Shown here in pieces: positions 26,115 through 35,107 of a stretch of 42,163 bases of DNA. The position numbers were made by a program, and so were the translations under genes. The stretch lies in NCBI GenBank assembly GCA_020445145.1, contig JAGRHC010000012.1, positions 1 through 42,163 of the forward strand. Reading direction: 5' to 3'. Numbering within the stretch: the stretch's first letter is position 1; every line of letters starts with the position of its first letter. The notes under the pieces were generated by a model that did no database searches, was not told where the DNA came from, and saw nothing but the letters and a program-made list of their open reading frames with translations. This DNA comes from Alphaproteobacteria bacterium (GTDB lineage Bacteria; Pseudomonadota; Alphaproteobacteria; Micavibrionales; Micavibrionaceae).

Positions 26115-27938
26115 TCAGGCGTTTATGGCGGCGAGGAAGGCGGCGGCGTAGCGGTCGATTTTGGATTGGCCGACGCCGCTGATCTGTTTCATGTCTTCCC
26201 GTGTTTGCGGGCGGGAGACGGCCATGTCACGAAGCGTCTTGTCGTGGAAGATGACGTACGGGGGGACGTTGTGCTCTTTGGCCAGTTCGAGGCGCAGGGC
26301 TTTGAGCGTTGCAAAAAGTTCTTTGTCTTCCTCGTTTTCCAGTTCTATGGCGTGGGTGGTTTTGGCGGTGCGCGCGCTGGCGGTGGTTTTGGGGTCGAGG
26401 CGCAGTTCGATGGTTTGTTTTTCTTTTAAGAACCGTACGCCTTCGGGGGAGATTTTCAGGCCGCCATGTTCGTCCATGTCGACGCGCAGGAGGTCGCGGG
26501 AGATAAGCTGGCGGATCAGGCTTTGCCATTCTTTTTTGGTGTGTTCCTTGCCGATGCCGAAGGTGCTCTGGCGGTCGTGGCCGAATTGCTTGATGCGCGG
26601 TGTATCGTGGCCCAGTAGCACATCGATGATGTAAGCGGCGCCAAAGCGTTGCTCTGTGCGGTAGATGCAGGAGATGATTTTCTGGGCGGCGATGGTGCCG
26701 TCGATTGTTTTTGGCGGGCGCAGGCAGGTGTCGCAGTTGCCGCAAGGGGTGCTTGCGTCGCCGAAGTAGTTGAGGAGGATCTGGCGGCGGCAGGTGGCGG
26801 CTTCGCAGTAGCCGAGGAGGGCGCTGAGTTTCTGGTGCTCGATTCGTTTTTGTTCGTCGGGGCTTTCGCCGTTTTCGATCATCTGGCGCTGGAGGGCGAT
26901 GTCTTGCTGGCCGTAGACCATCCAGGCGATGGCGGGGAGGCCGTCGCGTCCGGCGCGGCCGGTTTCCTGGTAGTAGGCTTCGATGTTTTTGGGCAGGTCG
27001 AGGTGGGCGACGAAGCGCACGTCCGGTTTGTTGATGCCCATGCCAAAGGCGATGGTGGCGACGATGATGATGCCTTCTTCCTTGATGAAGCGTTCCTGAT
27101 TGCGGGCGCGGACGTCCTTGTCGAGGCTGGCGTGGTAGGGAAGGGCGTTGTAGCCTTGTTCGGCCAGCCAGTTTGCGGTTTCCTCGACCTTGCGGCGGGA
27201 GAGGCAGTAGATGATGCCGCTTTCGTCCTTTTCGCGGGTTTTGAGGAAGGAAAGGAGCTGTTTGCGCGGGGTGTCCTTGACTTCGACCTCGTAGAGGATG
27301 TTGGGGCGGTCGAAGCCGCCGGTGAAAAGCTGGGGCAGGGACAGTTTTTCGATGATGTCCTTGCGGGTGCGGTCGTCCGCGGTGGCGGTGACGGCGATGC
27401 AGGGGACGTGCGGGTAGCGGGTGCGCAAGAGCGACAACTGGCGGTATTCGGGGCGGAAGTCGTGGCCCCATTGTGAAATACAGTGGGCTTCGTCGATGGC
27501 GAAGAGGGAAATCTCTACGCGGTCGAGGAGGTCGAGGAATTCGTCGGTGACGAGACGCTCGGGGGCGATGTAGGCGAGGTCGAGGTCGCCTGATTCGAGG
27601 GCGCGCAGGGCGGCGTTTCTCTGGGCGTAGTCCATCCCTGAGTTGATTGCGGCGGCGCGGATTCCGAGTTCATTCAGGGCGGCAACCTGATCCTGCATCA
27701 AGGCGATCAGGGGGGAGACGACGATGCCTGTGCCCTGGCGGCAGATGGCCGGGATTTGGTAGCAGAGGGATTTGCCGCTGCCGGTGGGCATCAGGACGCA
27801 GCAGCTCTGGCCGGAGAGGACTGTGCGGATGATTTTTTCCTGCTGGCCGCGGAAGGTGTCGTAGCCGAAGATCCTTGAGAGGATGTCTTCGGGAGGGGAT
27901 TTCGGATTTGCTGAATTCAGGGCCGCGGTGCCGTGCAA
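26115..27938 (-). CDS. recQ: ATP-dependent DNA helicase RecQ
   Basis: RecQ is a 3'-5' helicase acting in recombination and fork repair. The domain order is full: helicase core with Walker A PTGSGKS, DEAH box ([19 protein letters not shown], including the aromatic-rich loop), motif VI with [13 protein letters not shown] zinc site (CEAATCRRQ then CGNCDTC), winged helix, and a C-terminal HRDC domain ([28 protein letters not shown]). I chose a TTG start at 27938 (608 residues, close to E. coli RecQ) because GGAG lies 8 bases upstream. An in-frame GTG at 28010 would add 24 residues but lies inside a strong inverted repeat. No in-frame ATG precedes the helicase domain. The gene overlaps no neighbour and is followed by the rhomboid gene. 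Confidence 0.95.
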   Translation of the reverse strand: MHGTAALNSANPKSPPEDILSRIFGYDTFRGQQEKIIRTVLSGQSCCVLMPTGSGKSLCYQIPAICRQGTGIVVSPLIALMQDQVAALNELGIRAAAINSGMDYAQRNAALRALESGDLDLAYIAPERLVTDEFLDLLDRVEISLFAIDEAHCISQWGHDFRPEYRQLSLLRTRYPHVPCIAVTATADDRTRKDIIEKLSLPQLFTGGFDRPNILYEVEVKDTPRKQLLSFLKTREKDESGIIYCLSRRKVEETANWLAEQGYNALPYHASLDKDVRARNQERFIKEEGIIIVATIAFGMGINKPDVRFVAHLDLPKNIEAYYQETGRAGRDGLPAIAWMVYGQQDIALQRQMIENGESPDEQKRIEHQKLSALLGYCEAATCRRQILLNYFGDASTPCGNCDTCLRPPKTIDGTIAAQKIISCIYRTEQRFGAAYIIDVLLGHDTPRIKQFGHDRQSTFGIGKEHTKKEWQSLIRQLISRDLLRVDMDEHGGLKISPEGVRFLKEKQTIELRLDPKTTASARTAKTTHAIELENEEDKELFATLKALRLELAKEHNVPPYVIFHDKTLRDMAVSRPQTREDMKQISGVGQSKIDRYAAAFLAAINA

Positions 27939-27999
27939 GGGGTGTTCTCCACTTCGTTCTTTCGGGATAAACGAAGTTGCCTGCGCGGTCAATACGCCA

Positions 28000-28044
28000 A
28001 GTCGTTCCACTTCGGCTCTGTCCTGATCCGAAGTAGAACGACTT
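28000..28044. terminator. Long inverted repeat upstream of recQ, possible terminator or leader hairpin
   Basis: The 17-base arm at 28000-28016 (starts AAGTCGTTCC) and the arm at 28028-28044 are reverse complements with one mismatch and an 11-nt loop. The plus-strand side is followed by TTTCATTT. It lies between the unknown gene ending at 28065 and recQ. A smaller hairpin (ACTTCGTT 27951-27958 with AACGAAGT 27970-27977) follows within the recQ 5' region. Terminator for the upstream gene, or attenuator-like leader of recQ, are both possible. Confidence 0.5.
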
Positions 28045-28064
28045 TCATTTATATCGGTCAGGGA

Positions 28065-28733
28065 TTATCCGAGGCCGGGGCTGAAGCCGATGTCGGCGTT
28101 GCGTTCGCGGTCGTATTTGTATTGCGCGGTTTCATCGCCTTTGGGCTTTAAGAAAGCGGGAGGCTGGACGCGGGTGACGACGTTGCCGGCTTTGGCCAGA
28201 AGATCGGTGGCCGAGATGCGGGCGTGTTTCATTTGTTCTGCGAGTTGTGTGAAGACCGTTTCATAGGCTTCTTTTGCGACTTTCATGCCCATGACCATCA
28301 TGTCGACGATTTCGCCGAGCTCAGGGACTTTGCCTTTGACGCTGTCGCCGAAGCGGGAGGCGATCATTTCAATGTCTTCGAGTTTTTTGGGTTTTGCGGG
28401 CTTTTTGCCGCCGCCGCCGCTTTTGCCTTTGGAGGATTTGCCTTCTTCGTCTTCATCCTCGTCTTCTTCGTTGTCGTTTGTGACTTTGATTTCAACGTAG
28501 GTCGGGCTTTGGAAGCAGACCGGGTAATCTTTCAGCTCTTTGGGCTCCATTTTTTTGCCGGTGAGGCCGGCTTTGATATCGATTCGGACTTTGCCGGGAT
28601 CGCGCCAGTCGAGGACTGCGCAATGGCTTTTAAAGGAACCGGGTTGTTTGTATGGTTTTACAATTCTTTTTCCCGGATAGAACGCGTCTTCTACGCCTGC
28701 ATTTTCAAGGAATTTCTGGACGCTCACCTTCAT
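28065..28733 (-). CDS. Hypothetical protein with charged linker
   Basis: I do not recognise this 222-residue protein. Residues 1-85 form a beta-rich N-terminal part (VRIDIKAGLTGKKM, YPVCFQSPTYVEIKVT). Residues 87-118 are a low-complexity linker that is acidic first (a run of Glu/Asp) and then Lys/Gly/Ser-rich. Residues 119-190 are helical (EIVDMMVMGMKVAKEAYETV). The tail is polar. There is no signal peptide or membrane segment. The ATG follows a region with no strong Shine-Dalgarno sequence. It lies alone upstream of recQ, separated by a long inverted repeat, and is divergent from the small exported protein across about 190 bp. Codon use is like its neighbours. Two domains joined by a flexible linker is all I would claim. 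Confidence 0.7.
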   Translation of the reverse strand: MKVSVQKFLENAGVEDAFYPGKRIVKPYKQPGSFKSHCAVLDWRDPGKVRIDIKAGLTGKKMEPKELKDYPVCFQSPTYVEIKVTNDNEEDEDEDEEGKSSKGKSGGGGKKPAKPKKLEDIEMIASRFGDSVKGKVPELGEIVDMMVMGMKVAKEAYETVFTQLAEQMKHARISATDLLAKAGNVVTRVQPPAFLKPKGDETAQYKYDRERNADIGFSPGLG

Positions 28734-28925
28734 TTTTTTACTCTCCGCCGCCGTATGTTGCGCTGGTTATTTTTCTAGTTACGTAAAAACAAGTGTATCA
28801 TCGCCTGAAAACTTTAAAAATGAATTAACATAATAATAACTGTGTGAGATTAGTTCTTTGCAGGAGCGTTATTAAATCTGCTAGAGTGAGAGAAGGGCGC
28901 AATATATATGGGAAAGGGCCTTGTT

Positions 28926-29492
28926 ATGATTCGTTTCTTTGTCTTCCTGATGTCGGTTTTTGTTCTTTCCTTTTCGTTGGCGCATGTGGCGCAGGCGCAG
29001 GATTTGTTTAACGGGGATGATGATTCGTCTTCGTCGTCTTCCAGTGACGATAGCGGCGCCAGTACTGATCTTTTTAATAAGGGGAAGCCTACTTATTATA
29101 AGAAGCCGACATCGTCGACGGATCTTTATAATAGCGGCGATGGCCGGGGGAGTAAGTCTTCGAAGAGCCTGAAGGAGCTTAGTGATGATGCAAGGGCAAA
29201 CAGGATGGCTGATATTAACAAGGCGGTCAGTGATTCGAAAGCGATTGATAAACGTGTTTCTGCTGAGCAGGACAAGCGTACGGCGGAGAAGGAAAAGCGA
29301 CGGGCTGAGGAAGCTTTGAAGGCAGATCAGGATAGTCAAAAATTAACGGAAGCGCGTGATATCGCCAAAAATAAGGATTCTTCCAAACAGAAAACGGAAA
29401 AGAAGTCATCCGTTGTTGTGCGGGATAAAAAGAAGAGCCAGAGCAGTTCCGGTAGTAGTGGCGGAAACAGACTGTTTAATACGCCTTTGTAG
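28926..29492 (+). CDS. Small exported low-complexity protein with repeated (D)LFN motifs
   Basis: Start placed at 28926 because AGGG lies 7 bases before it and the protein then begins with a signal peptide (residues 1-24, ending AHVAQA); an ATG at 28908 only adds six residues. The mature 164 residues have no recognisable domain. A serine/aspartate run (33-43) is followed by a lysine- and glutamate-rich helical stretch (95-160, QDKRTAEKEKRRAEEALKAD). The motif DLFN occurs at 26-29 and 49-52 (with FNKG), DLYN at 66-69 and RLFN at 182-185, near both mature ends. Such short repeats may be docking motifs. It is flanked by unrelated genes on both sides. It could be a periplasmic scaffold or a secreted protein; no function is claimed. 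Confidence 0.72.
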   Translation: MIRFFVFLMSVFVLSFSLAHVAQAQDLFNGDDDSSSSSSSDDSGASTDLFNKGKPTYYKKPTSSTDLYNSGDGRGSKSSKSLKELSDDARANRMADINKAVSDSKAIDKRVSAEQDKRTAEKEKRRAEEALKADQDSQKLTEARDIAKNKDSSKQKTEKKSSVVVRDKKKSQSSSGSSGGNRLFNTPL

Positions 29493-29598
29493 GGTCTGGT
29501 TGTTTCTGTTTTAAGGCGGTCAAACGCGGTTGTGGTTTTTCAGGGGCTTTTCGCACGCGGCGCTTTTATTCTTGCTTCAGTATGATACTTAATCGGGT

Positions 29599-30447
29599 AT
29601 GGATTTTTTCTTTGCCGTACCTTTAGGGGATTTGCTGCTTTTTGCGGCGTTTCTGGCTGCGCTTGGCGTGGTTGCCGGGTTTTTGGCCGGGCTTCTGGGC
29701 GTTGGGGGCGGTATTGTTCTGGTTCCCGGTCTTTCCTTTATTTTTGCGATGATGAGTGAGCGGCTTGGCCTTGAGGGGGTTGATCTGATGCATTTGTCTG
29801 TGGGGACGTCGCTGGCGGTGATTGTGCCGACGGGGTTGTCTTCGGCGCTGGCGCATTACCGGCGCGGGGCGGTCGATTTTACGCTGGTGGGGGGAATCGG
29901 CGCCGGCGTTCTGGTGGGGGTTGCGATTGCGACCTTTATTGCGCGGGATTTGAGCGGCGATACGATGAAGATGATTTTTGCGACGGCGATTGTCGGGCTG
30001 GCCGGGATTATGTTGATTAATCCGGCGCGGTTCAAGCTGGCGGAGGCGATGCCGGGGCGGCCGATGCAGGCTTTGGCCGGGCTTGTGATCGGCGGGCTGT
30101 CGAGTTTGATCGGGATTGGTGGGGCGACGCTGAGCGTGCCTTATATGAGTTTGCACAATACGCCGATGCATCGCGCGGTGGGGACGGCTTCGGCGCTGGG
30201 GCTGGTGATTGCGGTGCCGGCGGCGATCGGGTTTATGATTATTGGCCGGGGCGCCGATCATTTGCCGCCATTCTCGGTGGGGTATGTGAATTTTCTGGCG
30301 TGGGTTTGCATTATTCCGATCAGTGTTTCGATTGCGCCTTTGGGGGTGCGGGTGGCGCATAAGGTCAGTGTTTCGAAGCTTCGCAAGGTTTTTGCTGTGT
30401 TTATGATTCTGGTGGCCCTGAATATGTGGCGCAAAATTCTGTTTTAA
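29599..30447 (+). CDS. TauE/SafE-family sulfite/anion exporter
   Basis: This 282-residue inner-membrane protein has about eight hydrophobic segments and the two internally related glycine motifs of the TauE/SafE (COG0730) family: GFLAGLLGVGGGIVLVPGL near residue 27 and GLSSLIGIGGATLSVPYM near 160, showing the inverted or duplicated half structure. The family exports sulfite, sulfoacetate or related organosulfur anions, but substrate cannot be inferred here. No sulfur gene is nearby. Its 3' end abuts the polysaccharide run, so transcription may continue into it. Confidence 0.93.
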   Translation: MDFFFAVPLGDLLLFAAFLAALGVVAGFLAGLLGVGGGIVLVPGLSFIFAMMSERLGLEGVDLMHLSVGTSLAVIVPTGLSSALAHYRRGAVDFTLVGGIGAGVLVGVAIATFIARDLSGDTMKMIFATAIVGLAGIMLINPARFKLAEAMPGRPMQALAGLVIGGLSSLIGIGGATLSVPYMSLHNTPMHRAVGTASALGLVIAVPAAIGFMIIGRGADHLPPFSVGYVNFLAWVCIIPISVSIAPLGVRVAHKVSVSKLRKVFAVFMILVALNMWRKILF

Positions 30448-30464
30448 GAGGGGCTTGTCGCAGT

Positions 30465-31727
30465 ATGGGAGAGGTGGGGCTTTCCAGAGAAGGGCGGCGG
30501 TTTGCGGATTTGATGCCTTCGCGGGCGGATCTGGCGCTGGACCGGAATGATTTTCGGGCGGTGTGTTTGTTTGCGGCCTGTTTTGTCTATGCTTTGTTTG
30601 GATCGCCGACGCCGGACCGCTTTGGGTGGGCGGAGATTTTGACGGGCGGGTTGCTTGCGCTGGGGGGTGGCGCGGGGCGGTTTCGTGAGGTTTTTGTTTC
30701 TTTCGGGCGGCGCTCTTTCTGGCGGGGGAGCGGGCAGGTTTTTCTTCTTTACGGCTTGAGCGTGCCGGTGATCGGCGCGGCGTTTGCCGGGGCGAATATG
30801 GTCACGGTTTTGCGGGATATGGTGCCGTTCTTGTTTTTGTTTTTGCCGCTTTTTTATGTGCGATTGTTTGAGGACAGGCCGGGATATTACCGCACGATAT
30901 TATTCGCGGTTTTGATGGTCGGGCTGATTTTTTCCCTGCGATCGCTGGTGATGGTTGATTCTTCATTGTGCTGGTTTTGGTGTACGGAGGAGCTTCTCTA
31001 TCTGGAGAATATGCCGACGGTGTTGTTTACGGCCTTATTTCTTTGCGGGGCGGCTTGTGCGCGGGTGATGCGGCGGGCGGGATTTGTCGATTTAACATGG
31101 TTTGGCCTTCTGGCGGCTCTGGCCTGTGTGCCGTTGGCCGCGATGGCGCTGACGTTGCAGCGGGCGAGTCTGGGGGCGTTTGTCTTTTATATGGGGATGG
31201 TCTTTGCCTATCTTTTTTATAAGAGGCCTTACAGGGCGCTTGTCTTGCTGGTGTGCGGGGCGGTCGCGGCGAGTTTTGTCTGGGCGCTGTTTTCGCATAT
31301 CTTCGTGACGCTATCCGATAAAACAGCGTTGGTTGGGTTGAACCAGAGGCCGCAGGAGTGGGCGGCGGTGTGGGATGTGGTGACGTCTTCGCCCTGGCGG
31401 TTTTTGTTCGGCCTTGGGTGGGGCGGTGAGTTTAATTCTCCGGCGGTGGGGGAGCTTCGGGTGAATTTTACACATAATTTTTTCTCGACGATGCTTTTGA
31501 AGGCCGGGGTGTGTGGATTGTTTTTGTCTTTGGGCTATATCCTTGGGTTTGCAGAAATTCTGGGACGGCTTTTATTGAAAAATCCGGTGCTGGGGCTGGC
31601 TCTGGCGGCGCCGGTTTTGATTGATTTGACGCTTTATGCGAGTTTTAAGTCGCTTGATTTCGGTCTTGTGCTTTTGATGATTCCGGCGTCTTTGATATAC
31701 TCTAAGCATTCCGAATCGACAGTTTGA
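30465..31727 (+). CDS. Wzy/O-antigen-ligase-like polysaccharide membrane protein
   Basis: This polytopic membrane protein of 420 residues starts at 30465 (GAGGGG upstream, 17 bp after the TauE stop); the in-frame ATG at 30426 would overlap TauE. About ten hydrophobic segments are present. The family pattern is the periplasmic loop near residue 295-335: QRPQEWAAVWDVVTSSPWRF, LFGLGWGGEFNSP, then FTHNFFSTMLLKAG, whose H-N followed by a membrane segment with Gly is typical of O-antigen polymerases/ligases. It probably polymerises or ligates a surface glycan together with the glycosyltransferases downstream. Sequence conservation in this family is low, so exact activity (Wzy or WaaL) is open. Confidence 0.8.
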   Translation: MGEVGLSREGRRFADLMPSRADLALDRNDFRAVCLFAACFVYALFGSPTPDRFGWAEILTGGLLALGGGAGRFREVFVSFGRRSFWRGSGQVFLLYGLSVPVIGAAFAGANMVTVLRDMVPFLFLFLPLFYVRLFEDRPGYYRTILFAVLMVGLIFSLRSLVMVDSSLCWFWCTEELLYLENMPTVLFTALFLCGAACARVMRRAGFVDLTWFGLLAALACVPLAAMALTLQRASLGAFVFYMGMVFAYLFYKRPYRALVLLVCGAVAASFVWALFSHIFVTLSDKTALVGLNQRPQEWAAVWDVVTSSPWRFLFGLGWGGEFNSPAVGELRVNFTHNFFSTMLLKAGVCGLFLSLGYILGFAEILGRLLLKNPVLGLALAAPVLIDLTLYASFKSLDFGLVLLMIPASLIYSKHSESTV

Positions 31728-31742
31728 ACCGAAGAGACTTTT

Positions 31743-32990
31743 ATGCGCCGTCCGAGCATTCTTTTCATGAATCGTGTTTATCCGCCTGTGCGCGGGGCGA
31801 CGGGGCGTGTGCTTCAGGAGCTTGCGCAGTCTTTTGCGCAGGAGGGCTGGCATGTCACGGTGGTGACGACGGGAAAGACGGCGCGTAAGGAGCTGGACGG
31901 CAGTGTCCGGGTGGTTCGGGTGAAGGGGCCTGAGAAGCCTTCGAATGTTTTTGCTTATTTCTGGATATGGGTGAAGATGCTGGTCACGGCGCTGCGGCTG
32001 AAGCACCGGCATTTGATCGTGACGATGAGCGATCCGCCTCTGGTTGTTGTTGCAGGGCAGATTGTGGCGCGGGTCAAGAAGAGCCGGCATATTAACTGGT
32101 GCCATGATCTTTATCCGGATGTGATGCCGTCGCTGGACTACAAATTGCCGGGGTTTGTGATGGATGCTCTGCATGGGCTTAGTCGGCGGGCGATGAAGAG
32201 TTGCGAGAAGGTGATTGTGCCGGGGCGCTGTATGGCGCGGCATTTGTCGATGGAGGATTTAAGCCCGCGGCAGGTGACGATGATTCCAAACTGGCCGGAT
32301 CTTGCTCTGGTGAGTGGGGCGGGGGCTGCGAATACGAACAAGGTGGCCTATCCCTTTCATCCGCCGCCTGATTCGGGGGTGCGGTCTTATGACGAGCTTT
32401 TGAAGGAAGGGCAGCGGTTCCGGGTTCTTTATGCCGGGAATATCGGGCGGGCGCATCCGATTGATACGATTTTGGATGCTGCGGAGATTCTTGAGCGGGA
32501 AAAGAGCGATATTGAATTTGTATTTGTCGGGGACGGCAAGCGGTTTGATTATATCGCGCAACAGAGGACCGAGCGGGGGCTTGATAATATCAGGCTTTTG
32601 CCGTGGCAGCCGTCGGGGCGTTTGCGGGAGATGATGGAGAGCGGGGATGTTCATCTGGTTTCGATGAAGGAAGAGGCGGCCGGGTTTTTGGTGCCGAGCA
32701 AGCTTTATGCGGCTTTGGCGGTGGCGCGGCCTTGTATTTTTATCGGGCCGGCGCAATGTGAGACGGCCAAGGTTATCAATGATTTTCATCTGGGGAGTGT
32801 GATCGCGCCGGGGCAAGCGAAGGAACTGGCGGCGACGATCCGGGATTACAGGATGAGCTGCGAGGTCTGGTTCTCGGCGCAAGGGGGGGCGGCTCATGCG
32901 CGGGATGTCTTTACGCCGAATGCTTCGTTTGAGGCTTGGAAAGAGCGGGCGTGGGATGCGGTTCATGACGATTTTAAAGTAGCAAGCTAG
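31743..32990 (+). CDS. Family 4 glycosyltransferase (WcaI-like)
   Basis: This 415-residue GT-B enzyme adds a sugar to a growing surface-glycan or exopolysaccharide repeat unit. N-terminal glycine-rich acceptor domain: FMNRVYPPVRGATGRVLQEL. Linker: LIVTMSDPPLVVVAGQ. C-terminal nucleotide-sugar domain: VLYAGNIGRAHPIDTILDAA (near 230), EFVFVGDGKRFDYI and a late VSMKEEAAGFLVPSKLYAALAVARP region carrying the family glutamates. The layout resembles WcaI/WbuB glycosyltransferases. It begins 15 bp after the Wzy-like stop and ends 2 bp before the Wzz-like gene: a tight operon. Confidence 0.93.
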   Translation: MRRPSILFMNRVYPPVRGATGRVLQELAQSFAQEGWHVTVVTTGKTARKELDGSVRVVRVKGPEKPSNVFAYFWIWVKMLVTALRLKHRHLIVTMSDPPLVVVAGQIVARVKKSRHINWCHDLYPDVMPSLDYKLPGFVMDALHGLSRRAMKSCEKVIVPGRCMARHLSMEDLSPRQVTMIPNWPDLALVSGAGAANTNKVAYPFHPPPDSGVRSYDELLKEGQRFRVLYAGNIGRAHPIDTILDAAEILEREKSDIEFVFVGDGKRFDYIAQQRTERGLDNIRLLPWQPSGRLREMMESGDVHLVSMKEEAAGFLVPSKLYAALAVARPCIFIGPAQCETAKVINDFHLGSVIAPGQAKELAATIRDYRMSCEVWFSAQGGAAHARDVFTPNASFEAWKERAWDAVHDDFKVAS

Positions 32991-32992
32991 CG

Positions 32993-33796
32993 ATGCAGGG
33001 ACAGGAAAAGACGCTTTATGACGTGCTGGCCGATTTGTGGGCAGCACGTTTTTTTATGGCTGTGGGGGCTGTGGTGGCGCTGGTGGCGGCGTTTTTGTTT
33101 ATGGGTGCGGCGCAGCCTCATTACAGGGCGGCGATGATTTTGGGGCCGGCCAATCCGATGCATGGGAGCGGGATGATGTCCGGTGGTGCGGGGCTTTCGG
33201 TGGGGGAGGCCGAGAATCTGGGGGACTTTACCCGGTTTGTGCAGATTTTCAGAGGGCCTTCGGTGGCGGCGGTTTTGCTGAAGGATGAGAAGGTTCGAGA
33301 GGGGCTTTTGAAGGACGGGGCTTTTTTCTTTTCGGGGGGGAAGGAATCCTGGAGCGCAGCTGAGCTGGCGCGGTATCTGGAGGGGCGGGTCAGTGTGGAG
33401 CCGGTGGCGGGGACGTCCTTGCGGCGGGTGTTTTATCTGCATCCGCAGAAGGAGTTTGCGACGTATCTGATCGGGCGGATGACGCAGGTGGCGGACGGGA
33501 TGATCCGGGCTGCGATTCGCGGGGAGACGCAGGGGCGGATCGATTATCTTCAGGAGGCGATTGCGAAGACGGTTAATCCCGATCATCGGCGGGCTTTGAC
33601 GGATTTGCTGATGGTGGAGGAGCGGATGAAGATGATGGTCTCGACCCCGCAGCCGTATAGTGCGGTGGTGGTCGAGCCGCCTGCGTTTTCGGCGCGGGCT
33701 GTGTGGCCGGATTCGTATCTGGTTTATCTGCTGTTTGTTTTTGGTGGTCTTTTACTGGGGTTTGTCGGATATGGGTTTAGCGCGCGAAAAGAGTGA
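32993..33796 (+). CDS. Wzz/chain-length-determinant-like membrane protein
   Basis: This 267-residue protein has the polysaccharide co-polymerase layout: a membrane helix near 20-42 after a short cytoplasmic tail (MQGQEKTLYDVLADLWAAR), a long periplasmic helical domain, and a C-terminal helix near 240-260 (LVYLLFVFGGLLLGFVGYGF) followed by a few basic residues. The PxP-like motif that precedes the second membrane helix in Wzz proteins is represented by VVEPPAFSARAVWPDS. Such proteins set glycan chain length with Wzy or guide export. It overlaps the next gene by 26 bp and follows GT4 by 2 bp. There is no fused tyrosine-kinase domain. Confidence 0.85.
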   Translation: MQGQEKTLYDVLADLWAARFFMAVGAVVALVAAFLFMGAAQPHYRAAMILGPANPMHGSGMMSGGAGLSVGEAENLGDFTRFVQIFRGPSVAAVLLKDEKVREGLLKDGAFFFSGGKESWSAAELARYLEGRVSVEPVAGTSLRRVFYLHPQKEFATYLIGRMTQVADGMIRAAIRGETQGRIDYLQEAIAKTVNPDHRRALTDLLMVEERMKMMVSTPQPYSAVVVEPPAFSARAVWPDSYLVYLLFVFGGLLLGFVGYGFSARKE

Positions 33797-34628
33797 AGAG
33801 AAGATACCGGTCAGTGTGGTTGTGACCACGAAGGACGAGGCGGCGAATATCGGGCGCTGTGTTGCGGCGCTTTCGGATTTTGAGCAGGTGGTGGTGGTGG
33901 ATTCGCATAGTGGCGACGGGACGGCTGATCTGGCGCAGGAGGCCGGGGCCGAGGTGGTTTTGTATGAATGGGACGGGCAGTATCCGAAGAAGCGGCAATG
34001 GTGTCTGGACAAGCTTTCGTTGCGGCATGCGTGGGTGTTTTTTGTCGATGCGGATGAGGTGGTTACGCCAGCCTTGGTGGCGGAGCTGCGCGAGCTGTTT
34101 CGGCGGCGGCGGCAGGCGGCTTATGCGGGGCTGTTTGTGCGGGGGCAGTATGTCTGGAACGGCAAGGCTTTGCGGTTCGGGATGGTGAATAACAAGCTGG
34201 CGCTGATTGACCGGCGCAAGATGTTTTTCCCGCCGGTGGATGATCTGGATATTGCGGCGATGGGGGAAATCGAGGGGCATTACCAGCCGATTGTGCGCAA
34301 GGCTTTTTTGGGCGAGCGTCTGGGGCAGGTGGAGGCGCCTTTGTTGCATTATGCTTATGAGGACGGAGAGCGCTGGGTCGGGCGGCATGCGCGGTATGCG
34401 CACTGGGAGGCGGAGATGACGCGGCGCGGCGTGTGGCCGAAGGACCCGGTGGAATGGCGCGAAAATGCGAAGGTTTTTTTAAGGACGTCGCCTTTGCGAC
34501 CGTATGCGATGTTCGCTTATTCCTTTGTGTGGAAGGGGGGCGCGCTGGACGGGGCGCCGGGGCTGGCGTTTGCGAAGAGCCGGTTTGATTATGCGCGGGA
34601 CGTTTTGCGGGATCTGGCGAACAAGTAA
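33771..34628 (+). CDS. Family 2 glycosyltransferase (WaaE/KdtX-like)
   Basis: Start chosen at 33771 (MGLAREKSEEKI): the frame continues upstream but only inside the Wzz-like gene, and the GT2 domain begins just after this ATG. The 285-residue enzyme starts with SVVVTTKDEAANIGRCVAAL, then VVVDSHSGDGTADLA, YPKKRQWCLDK and the metal-binding VFFVDADEVVTP, which is the pattern of WaaE-type LPS-core glucosyltransferases. The C-terminal region (RHARYAHWEAEMTRRG) is typical of that group. It probably acts on LPS or a related glycolipid in the same operon. It stops 1 bp from the end of the convergent DUF2569 gene, with no room for a terminator between them. Confidence 0.92.
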   Translation: MGLAREKSEEKIPVSVVVTTKDEAANIGRCVAALSDFEQVVVVDSHSGDGTADLAQEAGAEVVLYEWDGQYPKKRQWCLDKLSLRHAWVFFVDADEVVTPALVAELRELFRRRRQAAYAGLFVRGQYVWNGKALRFGMVNNKLALIDRRKMFFPPVDDLDIAAMGEIEGHYQPIVRKAFLGERLGQVEAPLLHYAYEDGERWVGRHARYAHWEAEMTRRGVWPKDPVEWRENAKVFLRTSPLRPYAMFAYSFVWKGGALDGAPGLAFAKSRFDYARDVLRDLANK

Positions 34629-34629
34629 A

Positions 34630-35106
34630 TTATCTCGTGAACGTTGCTTTTACACGTTTTGATACGAGCATGTAGGGAACCCATATTAATGCCGGGACTA
34701 TGCTTCGTGCCAGATTGTCTAAGGTTTCCGGGTCTAAAACGGGTTCTTCCGGCATGACCAGTGTTATTGCAAGTGAATCGGCCAGAATGAACACAGGTGA
34801 GAAAAGAGTCATGCAGATGTAGAGTATTGGGAATTTCTTTTTTTTGGCAAAGAAGAGAAATGCGATGACGCACCATATTAAAATCAGAGCTATGTTTATC
34901 GCGAGTTCCGTGATCAGGATTGTTTGCCATAGCGGGTGATAGTGCGGGGATTCGGGAGATGTGAGTTTTTCCCACGTGTTTTGCGTGAATATCTCGTAGT
35001 AGAAAGGAAAAATGGTAAATCCTATGCTAAAAGGCGCGATGATGACGCCTAATCCAACGAGGATCAGCCATCCTTTTAATCCGTCGAGATTTTTTTCTTC
35101 GCTCAC
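34630..35106 (-). CDS. DUF2569-family membrane protein
   Basis: This 158-residue membrane protein fits DUF2569: it begins with GLKGWLILVGLGVIIAPF, has four hydrophobic segments and ends with a basic SKRVKATFTR tail, both features typical of the family. Function is unknown. A GTG at 35106 is the likely start; it lies 1 bp after the stop of the upstream GT2 gene, which implies translational coupling, so it may be a small accessory factor of the polysaccharide locus. The end is 1 bp from the WaaE-like gene, convergent. Confidence 0.83.
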   Translation of the reverse strand: MSEEKNLDGLKGWLILVGLGVIIAPFSIGFTIFPFYYEIFTQNTWEKLTSPESPHYHPLWQTILITELAINIALILIWCVIAFLFFAKKKKFPILYICMTLFSPVFILADSLAITLVMPEEPVLDPETLDNLARSIVPALIWVPYMLVSKRVKATFTR

Positions 35107-35107
35107 T

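Noticed and set aside
26227..27476. Long open frames overlapping recQ in other frames on both strands (275 and 414 codons)
   Set aside because: They arise from the GC-rich codon bias of recQ, consist of Arg/Pro/His-rich or Val/Asp/Ala-rich low-complexity sequence, and have no ribosome-binding site or domain; recQ itself is intact with all motifs.
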